Assembly (NCBI GenBank): GCA_035439485.1
Contig: DAORKI010000085.1
Span: 1-16,716, forward strand
From: CAIKXD01 sp035439485
Lineage (GTDB): Bacteria > Bacteroidota > Bacteroidia > UBA4408
Direction of reading: 5' to 3'
DNA length: 16,716 bases
In this document: positions 7,028 through 15,431 of the stretch, in pieces
How positions within the stretch are numbered: position 1 is the stretch's first letter
Layout of the letters: each line of letters begins with the position of its first letter
Program-made: the position numbers and the translations under genes
Notes under the pieces: generated by a model
Database searches by the model: none
What the model was told of the DNA's origin: nothing
What the model saw: the letters and a program-made list of their open reading frames with translations, nothing else

Positions 7028-7987
7028 CTATTGCTTAAAATGATGAATAATTAATTCAGCTAACTCTACTCCAATCCTTTCCTGTGCCTCATTTGTGGCT
7101 GCTCCAATATGTGGTGTTAAAGAAATATTGTTTTGTTTTAATATAGCTTCATTGGGTTGAGGTTCATTCACAAAAACATCAAGTGCGGCATGAGCTACAT
7201 GTTTGTTATTTAAGGCTGAAATTAATGCATTTTCATCAATAACACCTCCTCTAGAAGCATTCACCAGACAAACGCCTTTCTTCATTTTGGTAATTTCAGT
7301 CTCTCCAATTAATTTGCCACCTGGCACATGAACTGTAATAAAATCACTATTTTCGAGGACTTCATCTAAACTAACAGTTTCAATTTTTACTACAGGTTTA
7401 GGGCTTATGCCTTGTATATCTATGGTAATTTCTACTTTACTGATAAATGGATCGTGGCTGATTACGCGCATACCGCTTCCCAATGCAATTTGGGCAACTG
7501 CTTGACCTATGCGTCCAATACCTATAATACCTAGAGTTTTACCTTTTAGCTCCACCCCTTTGGCATACTTCTTTTTTAACTCTTCAAAGTTTGTATTGCC
7601 AGAAATTGGCATTTGACGGTTGCTATCATATATAAATCGGCACATAGCAAACAAATGAGCAAATACTAATTCGGCTACCGAGTTAGAAGAAGCGGCTGGC
7701 GTATTATAAACACCGATTCCTTTGCTACGTGCATATTCTACATCAATATTATCCATACCTACTCCTCCTCTACCAATTAATTTTAAGCCTGGGCAAGCAT
7801 CTATTAAATCTTTACGCACCTTAGTTGCCGAGCGCACAGTTAATGCTTGATATCCATTTGCATTGATAGCATTTATCAAATCATCTTGAGCTACTTTTTG
7901 TGTGATAACTTCAAAACCATGCGCTTCAAGTATAGCTTTCCCATTATCATCAATACCATCATTTGCCAATAATTTTATTTTAGTCAT
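7028..7987 (-). CDS. serA: D-3-phosphoglycerate dehydrogenase, short form
   Basis: Oxidises 3-phosphoglycerate to 3-phosphohydroxypyruvate with NAD+, the first step of serine synthesis. The protein has the D-2-hydroxyacid dehydrogenase layout: substrate-binding parts at residues 1-100 and 290-319 and a Rossmann domain in between, with GIGRIG at 156-161 and D179 for NAD. Catalytic residues are R246 (NASRGG), E275 (FVNEP) and H293 (TPHIGAA). RGGVGMDNID (73-82) is typical of SerA. At 319 aa it lacks the C-terminal ACT domain present in longer SerA proteins, so serine feedback through ACT is not expected. Its neighbour upstream on the same strand is serC, about 180 nt away, which strongly supports the serine-pathway role over other hydroxyacid dehydrogenases. 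Confidence 0.92.
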   Translation of the reverse strand: MTKIKLLANDGIDDNGKAILEAHGFEVITQKVAQDDLINAINANGYQALTVRSATKVRKDLIDACPGLKLIGRGGVGMDNIDVEYARSKGIGVYNTPAASSNSVAELVFAHLFAMCRFIYDSNRQMPISGNTNFEELKKKYAKGVELKGKTLGIIGIGRIGQAVAQIALGSGMRVISHDPFISKVEITIDIQGISPKPVVKIETVSLDEVLENSDFITVHVPGGKLIGETEITKMKKGVCLVNASRGGVIDENALISALNNKHVAHAALDVFVNEPQPNEAILKQNNISLTPHIGAATNEAQERIGVELAELIIHHFKQ

Positions 7988-8167
7988 CCTTTTTTAGTTT
8001 ATATAAATCAAATCACTTTTTTTATTTCAAAATTTCATTATGCCAGTAATTCTCGTTCCAAATCAATACGCAATGTTTCTTCGTTTTATCAGAAATATAA
8101 AATCCTTGCTTTGCTCTCCATTTAAAATTTACCAAAATTGCATTTTATCAACTCATTCGATAATGAA

Positions 8168-9244
8168 CTACTTATTCTTTTCAAATTGTTGCATTACCTC
8201 AACCAACACTTGCACACTTTCTAATGGCAAAGCATTGTACAAAGATGCACGATAGCCTCCCACATCACGGTGTCCGCGTAAGCCACTTAAATTAGCTTCT
8301 TTAGTAAGTTTATCAAATTCAGGCTCGAGAGTGGCATCATGCATCACAAAAGTAACATTCATATTACTCCTGTCCTCTACAGCTGTAGTACCTTTAAATA
8401 AAGGATTTCTGTCTATTTCAGCATAAAGTAATGCTGCCTTCTGATTGTTTACTTTTTCAATATGAGCAATACCACCATTATTTTTAAGCCATTCCATAGT
8501 AAGCATTGAAACATAAATAGGAAATACTGGAGGAGTGTTGTACATAGAGTCGCCTTTAATATGTACCTGATAATCGAGCATAGACAACATTTTGCGACCA
8601 GTTTTACCTAGTGCACTTTTCCTTACAGCTACCATAGTTGCACCTGCTGGACCCATATTTTTTTGCGCTCCAGCATAAATCAAACTAAAATCGTTTCCGT
8701 TTACTTCTCTACTAAAAATATCACTACTCATATCGCAAACCAATGGTACATTAGTTTTTGGAAATGTTTTCATTTGTGTCCCATAAATAGTATTGTTACT
8801 AGTAATATGTAAATAGTCTAAATCACTAGGAATTTCATAGTTTTTTGGAACAAATGAAAATTTTTGATCTTCGCTTGAAGCTACAACTACAGTGTTCCCA
8901 ATTATTTTTGCTTCTTTGATGGCCTTACTTGCCCACACACCTGTATTTACGTAACCTGCTTTCCCATCGGTGCGCAGCAAGTTATAAGGCACCATAGCAA
9001 ACTGCAAACTAGCACCACCACCTAAAAAAATCACTTCAAAATCATCATCTAAATGCAATAATTCCTTTACCAATTGTCGAGAGTTATTCATAACAGCTTC
9101 AAAATTCTTACTGCGATGTGAAATTTCGAGTAATGATAAATTTAAATTATCGAAATTAATACATGCATTTGCGGCTTGTTGCAATACCTCTTGTGGCAAT
9201 ATACCAGGGCCTGCGCTAAAATTGTGAACTTTTGTCATCTTCAT
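8168..9244 (-). CDS. serC: Phosphoserine aminotransferase
   Basis: A PLP-dependent class V aminotransferase converting 3-phosphohydroxypyruvate and glutamate to phosphoserine and 2-oxoglutarate. It may also act on 3-hydroxy-2-oxo-4-phosphooxybutanoate for vitamin B6 synthesis. Visible motifs are HNFSAGPGILP at residues 7-17, EISHRSK at 40-46, GGGASLQF at 75-82, TSNNTIYGTQ at 148-157, and the PLP lysine K195 in YAGAQKNMGPAG. Full length is 358 aa. Two starts are possible, MKM or the ATG two codons in (MTKVHNF); the longer is given. It precedes serA on the same strand by 180 nt, so the two are probably one transcript. It starts 47 nt after the lptD-like stop, so read-through from there is possible. 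Confidence 0.95.
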   Translation of the reverse strand: MKMTKVHNFSAGPGILPQEVLQQAANACINFDNLNLSLLEISHRSKNFEAVMNNSRQLVKELLHLDDDFEVIFLGGGASLQFAMVPYNLLRTDGKAGYVNTGVWASKAIKEAKIIGNTVVVASSEDQKFSFVPKNYEIPSDLDYLHITSNNTIYGTQMKTFPKTNVPLVCDMSSDIFSREVNGNDFSLIYAGAQKNMGPAGATMVAVRKSALGKTGRKMLSMLDYQVHIKGDSMYNTPPVFPIYVSMLTMEWLKNNGGIAHIEKVNNQKAALLYAEIDRNPLFKGTTAVEDRSNMNVTFVMHDATLEPEFDKLTKEANLSGLRGHRDVGGYRASLYNALPLESVQVLVEVMQQFEKNK

Positions 9245-9291
9245 TATTTTGTGGCTAAATTATATATTTTGTAATACTATATGATATTATT

Positions 9292-11883
9292 TTATTGTAA
9301 ATCGTACCAATCGCGTTTGCGGCTTAATTTCAAATCTTGTAAAATACTCGATTTTACATTGATATCAATGGAATAGCTTTTCCTGAATCCAAAAGGAACC
9401 ATATTTAAGCGAATTTCCCAGCAATGTAAATTTCTATAAATATTCATGCTCGTGTAGGTAAATGTCTTTTGCTTTAAATCGAATCCTGAGTTCATGCCCA
9501 CTTTCCAGTTATCAGTAATATTAAAATCGCCACTAAAGGATAAAGTTTGCTTAATATCACCAACATATGCAGGTTTAGCATAAATAAAATTATAGCTCAT
9601 AGTAAGCGTCCAAGGTATATTAAAGTCAACATATTGATAACGATTTCTATTAATTTCATCTAATTCTTCTTTGGAAGCATTTTTAGACTCTGTTTGAGGC
9701 TTGGCTTGTTTGCTCTTTAAATTAAGGGTTATGGCTACATTCATAGAAGTAATTCTCGCTAAATCATTTGAATTTTCAGCAATAAATTCATCCAATCTTC
9801 TACCTGAAACGGGGTCAAGACTATAGGGATCAGCAACTGCATTCATATTGATGGTCATATACTCGAATGGCGTTGTACGCAGGTTCATGCTCATAGGAGC
9901 CAATTGAAAAGAATCGGCAAGCACATCATAACGCGAATCAATACTTAAATTTTCAAATATTTTTATTTTCTTAAATCCACTAATGGTATCTTTTGCTGAA
10001 CGCACTTTCATTTCAAGATTATTCACTAAACCCATATTTAAGAAACCCGATTTTACTTGAGATGGAGCTCCAAACATGGCGCCTTCAAAAACACTGTAAT
10101 TGGTAGATACCCCAGTAATTTCATTTTTCACTGTTTGATAACCTGAAATACCTGGATTGTAAGTAAAGCCAACACTAGGTGTAATTACATGACGTAGTGC
10201 CTTAACAGGACCGCCTTTAAATTGGTACATGCCATAAACAATGGTTCTTAAAGACGTATTCAAACTTAGGTCACGAGCGCGAGCAAAACTCTTAACAGTA
10301 TCGGTAATAATTGAAGTGGTTTCGGCATCAAAATTTTTGCGAATAGATTGTAAATACCAAGATTCTGTATAAGTGGCGCTTGGACTAAAAGTAAAATATT
10401 TAAATAATTTTATAGAAGTGGTAATGGGTAACACATGATTTGTGCCTTTGCTGATTTCTTTTTCAAAATTAACATCGCCTTTATAGAGCAAGCTATCTAT
10501 AGTTGAAAGTTGCGCCCTGGTTGAATTGGTATAACTCAAACCTATATCTTCATACCATTTATTGGCTCCTACTTGATTTTTTCTTTTAAAAGGATAAAAT
10601 CGATTTACAGCATAAGTCAATTCAGGTGCGCTAATGTCAAACTTTCTAGTAGCTGTGTTTTGCGACTGGCGTGCACTTAAAGTTAAATTACTTTTGGCAA
10701 ATGATTTTGTATACTGAACTGACGATTGAAATGTGTTGGATAATATATCATTGGTATTGGTAGCGTTAAGTTGATTGTAGCTGCTTGTACCAAAATTAAC
10801 ATCAGCACTAAAACGACTGCTAGGATTGGCCTTAGGATCTTGCGCATGGTTCCATCTCACAAAAAAATCTTTACGCTTTTGAAAATTTGGGAAACCTTCT
10901 TCGCCTAATTTAAACACCGCATAACTTAAATTTACATTTCCATTGTACTTGTATTTTTGAGCATATTGACTTTCAGTGCGCAGTGCCCAGCTTCCACGCG
11001 TATAAATATCGCCACGAATCATCACATCAAAATGTTCATTAATGCCTAAATAATAACCTCCATCTTTTAGAAAGAAACCATAATTATCGGCTTGTCCATA
11101 GGTAGGCAACAAAATACCGTTGGCTTGTCCTTTTCGGTTGGGGAAGAAACCAAATGGCAAAGCCAGTGGAGTAGGAACATCAGCCACAACTAAGTTGGCT
11201 GGTCCAGTTACAATTTTATCATCAGGGATAACTTTCAATTTGCTTAATGCAAAATAATAATGAGGATGCTCCAAATTACATGTAGTATAACTTCCATGTT
11301 GCATGTAAGTTACATCAGTACTGTCTTTTTTTACACTTTCACCTCGCAGATAACTTTCGCCATCAACTGTAGTAACTTCCTTTATTTTTCCTTTTTTAGT
11401 TTTAGTATTGTAAACAATATGCTTCGATTTAAAATTTTGAGAGCCATCACTAAAGTCGGGATTATCTACCTTTTTACCACTAGAATCGAGCACACCTTTT
11501 GCTTCAACTAAATTTTTTTGTTGATCAATATAAATTTCTCCTGCTTTTAAGTTGATATCGCCATAATACACTTCGGCCTTGCCATATAAAAAGACCAATT
11601 GACTATCTACAACAAAGATAATACTATCAACAGCTTGGTATTTAACTTGCTCATCAATTGCATTTTTTGACACTTTTAGTGTATCAGGTTTAGAGACAAC
11701 TTTTTTAGCCGTATCAACAATGGTGGTATCAACATAAATTGGTTTGAAATGATAAGCTGATGTATTTTTATTGGGTTTGCTCATCACTAAAGTGCAAATA
11801 AACAGCAACAAAGGTATTGATGCCGACAAAAAAATATATTTTACACTTAGCTTGATATCTTGTTCATTAAAATCAAGCAACAA
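9292..11883 (-). CDS. lptD: LPS-assembly outer-membrane protein LptD, Bacteroidota type
   Basis: Inserts lipopolysaccharide into the outer leaflet, normally with LptE. Residues 12-33 are a hydrophobic export signal. An OstA/LptA-like jelly roll follows, about 80-200 (DSQLVFLYGKAEVYYGDINL, KAGEIYIDQQKNLVEAKG), then a large beta-barrel to the C-terminus, with HPHYYF (206-211), LALPFGFFPNR near 240-250 and a C-terminal HCWEIRLNMVPFGFRKSYSI segment, all characteristic of the Bacteroidota family. Length (863 aa) is in range. The start is unusual: there is no ATG or GTG in frame between the upstream stop (11890-11892) and the signal peptide, so TTG at 11883 or 11880 is the likely start. An out-of-frame ATG at 11866 runs into a stop after six codons. 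Terminator-like hairpin 11894-11925 lies just upstream, leaving little room for a promoter. Confidence 0.88.
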   Translation of the reverse strand: MLLDFNEQDIKLSVKYIFLSASIPLLLFICTLVMSKPNKNTSAYHFKPIYVDTTIVDTAKKVVSKPDTLKVSKNAIDEQVKYQAVDSIIFVVDSQLVFLYGKAEVYYGDINLKAGEIYIDQQKNLVEAKGVLDSSGKKVDNPDFSDGSQNFKSKHIVYNTKTKKGKIKEVTTVDGESYLRGESVKKDSTDVTYMQHGSYTTCNLEHPHYYFALSKLKVIPDDKIVTGPANLVVADVPTPLALPFGFFPNRKGQANGILLPTYGQADNYGFFLKDGGYYLGINEHFDVMIRGDIYTRGSWALRTESQYAQKYKYNGNVNLSYAVFKLGEEGFPNFQKRKDFFVRWNHAQDPKANPSSRFSADVNFGTSSYNQLNATNTNDILSNTFQSSVQYTKSFAKSNLTLSARQSQNTATRKFDISAPELTYAVNRFYPFKRKNQVGANKWYEDIGLSYTNSTRAQLSTIDSLLYKGDVNFEKEISKGTNHVLPITTSIKLFKYFTFSPSATYTESWYLQSIRKNFDAETTSIITDTVKSFARARDLSLNTSLRTIVYGMYQFKGGPVKALRHVITPSVGFTYNPGISGYQTVKNEITGVSTNYSVFEGAMFGAPSQVKSGFLNMGLVNNLEMKVRSAKDTISGFKKIKIFENLSIDSRYDVLADSFQLAPMSMNLRTTPFEYMTINMNAVADPYSLDPVSGRRLDEFIAENSNDLARITSMNVAITLNLKSKQAKPQTESKNASKEELDEINRNRYQYVDFNIPWTLTMSYNFIYAKPAYVGDIKQTLSFSGDFNITDNWKVGMNSGFDLKQKTFTYTSMNIYRNLHCWEIRLNMVPFGFRKSYSIDINVKSSILQDLKLSRKRDWYDLQ

Positions 11884-11893
11884 ATTTAATTAA

Positions 11894-11925
11894 ATAGCCT
11901 TAAGAACATACGTCCTTAAGGCTAT
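11894..11925 (-). terminator. Intrinsic terminator-like hairpin after T9SS cargo gene
   Basis: ATAGCCTTAAG (11894-11904) and CTTAAGGCTAT (11915-11925) pair perfectly over 11 bp around a 10-nt loop. On the minus strand the stem is followed by a T-rich tract (TTAATTAAATTTG). It lies 38 nt past the stop of the 11963-13795 gene and ends only about 10 nt before the lptD start, so it could also be a leader hairpin affecting lptD translation. Confidence 0.75.
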
Positions 11926-11962
11926 CTTAACATGATTTTATCTTAAAGTGGATGTTTACAAC

Positions 11963-13795
11963 TTATTCTTTAATAAATTTAACAGTTGAAACTTGTCCAT
12001 CAACATTGGTTTTTAAGAAATAAAGTCCTTTGTTTAAATTACTGATATCAACTTTGGTAGTGTTTTGTGAGATGCCTTGCTCCCATACCATTTGACCTGA
12101 AATGCTGAAGATTTCTAAATAAGAAAATGATTTGCTTTTGAAATTGGTCATGTTGATAAAAAGTTCATTTTTAGCCGGATTAGGGTGTATTATTATATTG
12201 TTATTCACCGTTTTAATGCTAGTCGCAGTGATAAAATCTATGGTATTCAAACTTGTGTTGGTTACTATAGGTGCATTCAAATCAAAATAAATATAGGCAG
12301 TATTTTCAATAGTTGTACCGAGATTTAAATTAGGGGTTAATTTAGCCTTAAATGATACAAAACCATGACTTGCGGGTTCATTGCTGAAACTATCAGGTAA
12401 ATTAATATTATTAAATTTAAATTTGATAACGCCTGGTGCCATCCATTCAGGAGTCATGGTGTGACTTCTACCCAATATTTCAATACTTTCAGGAATTAAA
12501 TTTACATCGATAGTATCAATTATAGCTACATTGATGGCGGGAGCATTACCTGTGTTTTGAAAATGAATGGTATATGTTAGCTCATTGGTTGAGGGTGGAA
12601 TAAATCCTTCAGCTCCAATTCCTTTTGGCATAACTTCTTTGATATTTGGGTCGTAGGAGTTTACAACTGGGTAACATGATGTATATACATTATTGCTAGG
12701 ATTAGTGTCCATGGTGGGAATACTAGAACTTACTTGAAAACAAAGTGTATCTCCAATATTAACTGTAGAATCTGGTGTTAAATGCAATCCTGAAGTCAAA
12801 CTATTCCAAAAACCAGAAGTGCTTAAATTACTTAAGGGACCAAAATTCCAGGTTAATGTATCACCGCTAACCGTGGTTGGAGGAAGGCTACTCAATCCTA
12901 AATTGAGAGTAACCCTGTGATCTAATATCACTTGCATTGTACCCGAAACTGTATCACAGCCAACATTGTAAGCGTGTGGATAAAAGAAAAAAGGAATGGC
13001 AGGGCGCACAGGGCCAGCTACCATAGAAAAAACACCAACATCAATATTTGAAGTACAACTTAAGGCAAAATCAAGATTACTTACTGGAAATGGGCTGTTC
13101 ACATCAAAATTGTAAACTCCAGGTGTGCATGAATTTGGATAAGCAAATGGCAACATGCCTGTTGAGTAGGTGAGTTGACCGTCAATTAAGTAAGAAGTTT
13201 GTACATCAATTCCATACATACCATTCGAGTTATTTTGATAATTGTAGAAATCAAAAAAATTTCCATTATAATTGGCATTCACATCTAAATCATAAAAGCT
13301 TTGCAAAGTACCATCACCTGTGTTGTAAACACAATCATTGTTATTGTCGATATATACCCTACCTGATAAATTTCCGTAACTGCATGGATTTGGCACAGTA
13401 AAAACTTGTGATGAAAAGGCAAATGGAATGGTATCGGGGCCAGATATAAACTTTTTGGGTCCTCCATCAAAACTCACACCTTGACTTGCCAAATAATCTG
13501 GAGCCATACTAGGACAAGCAAAGCAAGGCACGTTTAAGATCCAAGGGTTTTGACCTGTTAAATTTACTTCAGTGTTTATTAATACACCTCCGAATGCATC
13601 AATAATTTTAACAGTATCACCCAAAAAAGAATTTTGCACATTGATTAAATAGGTTGTATTTCCATAGGACATACATTGAGTTGAGTCATGATAATAAAAA
13701 ATTTCAATGTTAACTGTTAAGTCACCTTGAACGTAAAATTGTGCGTTAACAAAGTGGGATGCAAATAAACAAATAAGGGTAAGTAGTTTTTTCAT
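11963..13795 (-). CDS. Secreted surface protein with T9SS C-terminal sorting domain
   Basis: A 610-residue extracellular protein exported by Sec and then the type IX secretion system. Residues 1-19 are a signal peptide (MKKLLTLIC... ending VNAQ). Region 145-164 reads GRVYIDNNNDCVYNTGDGTL, a calcium-binding-like Asp/Asn loop as in SdrD-B/CnaB-type domains. Residues 380-515 match the DUF7619-type conserved-repeat domain: SYDPNIKEVMPKG, LTYTIHFQNTGNAPA, LPDSFSNEPASHGFVSF, NTAYIYFDLNAPIVTN. Residues 535-610 are a type A sorting domain: HPNPAKNELFI, SISGQMV, DISNLNKGLYFLK, ending KFIKE. There are several paired cysteines (C91, C94 and others). It has no catalytic domain that I recognise, so an adhesive or structural role is likely. 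A hairpin follows its stop; a weak stem at 13858-13876 lies upstream. Confidence 0.9.
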   Translation of the reverse strand: MKKLLTLICLFASHFVNAQFYVQGDLTVNIEIFYYHDSTQCMSYGNTTYLINVQNSFLGDTVKIIDAFGGVLINTEVNLTGQNPWILNVPCFACPSMAPDYLASQGVSFDGGPKKFISGPDTIPFAFSSQVFTVPNPCSYGNLSGRVYIDNNNDCVYNTGDGTLQSFYDLDVNANYNGNFFDFYNYQNNSNGMYGIDVQTSYLIDGQLTYSTGMLPFAYPNSCTPGVYNFDVNSPFPVSNLDFALSCTSNIDVGVFSMVAGPVRPAIPFFFYPHAYNVGCDTVSGTMQVILDHRVTLNLGLSSLPPTTVSGDTLTWNFGPLSNLSTSGFWNSLTSGLHLTPDSTVNIGDTLCFQVSSSIPTMDTNPSNNVYTSCYPVVNSYDPNIKEVMPKGIGAEGFIPPSTNELTYTIHFQNTGNAPAINVAIIDTIDVNLIPESIEILGRSHTMTPEWMAPGVIKFKFNNINLPDSFSNEPASHGFVSFKAKLTPNLNLGTTIENTAYIYFDLNAPIVTNTSLNTIDFITATSIKTVNNNIIIHPNPAKNELFINMTNFKSKSFSYLEIFSISGQMVWEQGISQNTTKVDISNLNKGLYFLKTNVDGQVSTVKFIKE

Positions 13796-13893
13796 GGCAT
13801 GAGGATTAAATTAGAATATGTAATTATACGAATTAAAACTTAATATTGTGAGTTTAAGCCATATTAATTTTATGGCATTGCCTTAAAATTTGC

Positions 13894-15153
13894 TTATTCA
13901 AGTAATAAATCATCTGCATCCATATTTAATTGCCTCACTTCTTGCACAGCGCTACCTGCAATACCTCTAATGGATGCATACATATCAATCGTATTTTGTG
14001 TTACCTTCTCTATTTGTTTTTCACGTTGTTTCCACAAACGTGCCATCGCATTTTTTTCTTTTTCCAAGTCAGCTTTCAAGGTGGTAAAACCTTCCACTAT
14101 GGCTTCCACCTGCATGCGAAATGAGTTAGAAGTTAAGTAATCGTACAACATGTGCATCTTGTCTCCTTTGTTTTCTTGCGAGGCGAGTGCATTGCTTAAT
14201 TGTATAATAGTTTCGCGTAATACAGCACTCAAACCTTTGAACTCTTCAAAAGTGCAAATCCAAATACCATCTTTTAAACCCATTCGCTCCATTCCTGGGG
14301 GCATGGCTTCTGTTACAAGCACGCCAATATTGGCATTGCGCTCACGTATATCAGTTTTAAATTTTTCAATCCAAGCGGGCGAAAAATCTTTTGTGCGCTT
14401 GCTTTCATAATAGATAGAGCCGCAATTTTGTTGTGCTCGGGTGTTTACTATTTGCACACAATCGCCACCTCGTGCGCCTTTCTTAATTTCTTCAATGGAA
14501 TCTAGTGGGAATTTTGTAGTTAACCATTCTTCAATGGCTAACTCTTGTACCTCGCCTTGCAACTGCATGGAGCCTTGCTCTTGCTTACGTTTCATCTCTT
14601 CAGTCAATCGCTTTTGATCTTCTAATTGTTTCATCAACTCTTTCATTCGCAATTCATTTTTTTCTTCCTCTGATTTACGAATTTTTTCTTTTTCCTCTGA
14701 AATTTGAAGGTTTAATCGTTTGGCTGCGTCAGCTTCTACTTGTGATTTTATTTCTTCTTTTTCGCGTTTCAATTTCTCAATTTCAGCTTTGCTCTTGTTA
14801 AGTTCCTGAATTTGCAAACTTTTATCTTTTAATTCTTGTTGCAATAATTCAAATTGATCTTTTTGTTCTTCGCTCAGTTTTGCTTTTAATTTTTCTTCAA
14901 TGGCTTTGCGCTCTTCTTTTAGTTTTGTTTCTAGGCGCTCACTAAACAATTCATTTTCCTTTTGCTTTTTCTTCTCAAAATCTTCTTTTTCTTTAATGAA
15001 TTGGCTTTGTTGTGCCTCATACTTTTTACGTTCTTCGGCTAAAGCTGATTGGTATTTTACTTTAATTTGCTCTTCAACCTGATGTGCCAATATATCCTGA
15101 ACATCTATTTCGGTGCCGCAACTCGGACATTTTATTTGCGTTGGGTTTTGCAT
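13894..15153 (-). CDS. DUF2130 coiled-coil protein with PD-(D/E)XK-like residues
   Basis: An uncharacterised cytoplasmic protein of the DUF2130 family. Numbering runs from the ATG at 15189, which would add 12 residues; the ATG at 15153 (residue 13) is preferred because family members usually begin just before the zinc-ribbon-like CPSCGTEIDV (C21, C24). Residues about 36-205 form a long, charged coiled coil. A conserved globular domain follows: LQGEVQELAIEEWL (E213), KKGARGGDCVQIV (D243), SIYYESKRTKDFSPAW (E262, K264), then NANIGVLVTEAMPPGMERMG and IWICTFEEFKGL. The E...D...ExK spacing with strand-like surroundings resembles the PD-(D/E)XK nuclease core, as in RmuC, another coiled-coil protein of that fold (inference). 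The C-terminal part is helical. Nothing in the neighbourhood points to a pathway. Family call sure, activity unproven. Confidence 0.85.
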   Translation of the reverse strand: MQNPTQIKCPSCGTEIDVQDILAHQVEEQIKVKYQSALAEERKKYEAQQSQFIKEKEDFEKKKQKENELFSERLETKLKEERKAIEEKLKAKLSEEQKDQFELLQQELKDKSLQIQELNKSKAEIEKLKREKEEIKSQVEADAAKRLNLQISEEKEKIRKSEEEKNELRMKELMKQLEDQKRLTEEMKRKQEQGSMQLQGEVQELAIEEWLTTKFPLDSIEEIKKGARGGDCVQIVNTRAQQNCGSIYYESKRTKDFSPAWIEKFKTDIRERNANIGVLVTEAMPPGMERMGLKDGIWICTFEEFKGLSAVLRETIIQLSNALASQENKGDKMHMLYDYLTSNSFRMQVEAIVEGFTTLKADLEKEKNAMARLWKQREKQIEKVTQNTIDMYASIRGIAGSAVQEVRQLNMDADDLLLE

Positions 15154-15224
15154 ATATAAATCGTGTATGTGCTTTTTAATAAACATCAAAAATAAGAAAT
15201 TTAATTGGCAGTTGATACTGCAGT

Positions 15225-15310
15225 TGATGCATTTCAGTTTAAACGCAAAGAGCGCAGAGAATACGCAATGACTGCAAAGTAATCATCCTCATCAAATTAG
15301 CTCATCAGCC
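15225..15310. repeat. Diverged tandem repeat, copy A
   Basis: The core 15238-15280 matches 15357-15399 at 36 of 43 positions by hand count, and flanking landmarks (TGATGC before, ATTAGC after) keep almost the same 118-119-bp spacing. Inside each copy are degenerate 9-bp sub-repeats of the form nCGCAnAGA. Similar GCAGAGA/ACGCAAAG runs occur between genes in many Bacteroidota genomes as far as I recall. Not coding. Confidence 0.7.
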
Positions 15311-15322
15311 TATGAGCTAATT
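15295..15322. other. Strong 11-bp hairpin between DUF4349 and DUF2130 genes
   Basis: AATTAGCTCAT (15295-15305) and ATGAGCTAATT (15312-15322) pair perfectly around a 6-nt loop CAGCCT. Neither side carries a T tract, so this is not a standard intrinsic terminator, although it could stall or protect mRNA ends. It sits at the junction of the two diverged repeat copies. Confidence 0.7.
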
Positions 15323-15342
15323 GTCTTATGGTTGTTTGCCAC

Positions 15343-15429
15343 TGATGCACATAAAATTTAAACTCAAGGAGTGCAGAGAAAACGCAAAGTCTCCAAAGTC
15401 TGAAACATCAGCGCATTAGCTTACTAGCC
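15343..15429. repeat. Diverged tandem repeat, copy B
   Basis: This is the second copy, in the same orientation as 15225-15310. It shares TTTAAAC (15357-15363), GCAGAGAA (15373-15380), CAAAGT (15394-15399) and ATTAGC (15415-15420) with copy A at a constant 119-bp offset. It abuts the stop codon of the DUF4349 lipoprotein gene at 15432. Confidence 0.7.
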
Positions 15430-15431
15430 CA

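Noticed and set aside
8040..8255. Plus-strand frame overlapping the serC 3' end
   Set aside because: It overlaps the conserved C-terminus of SerC on the other strand and resembles no family.
13930..15082. Several plus-strand frames opposite the DUF2130 gene, rich in Phe and Ser
   Set aside because: These are antisense readings of Lys/Glu-rich coiled-coil codons; long open antisense frames are expected there.
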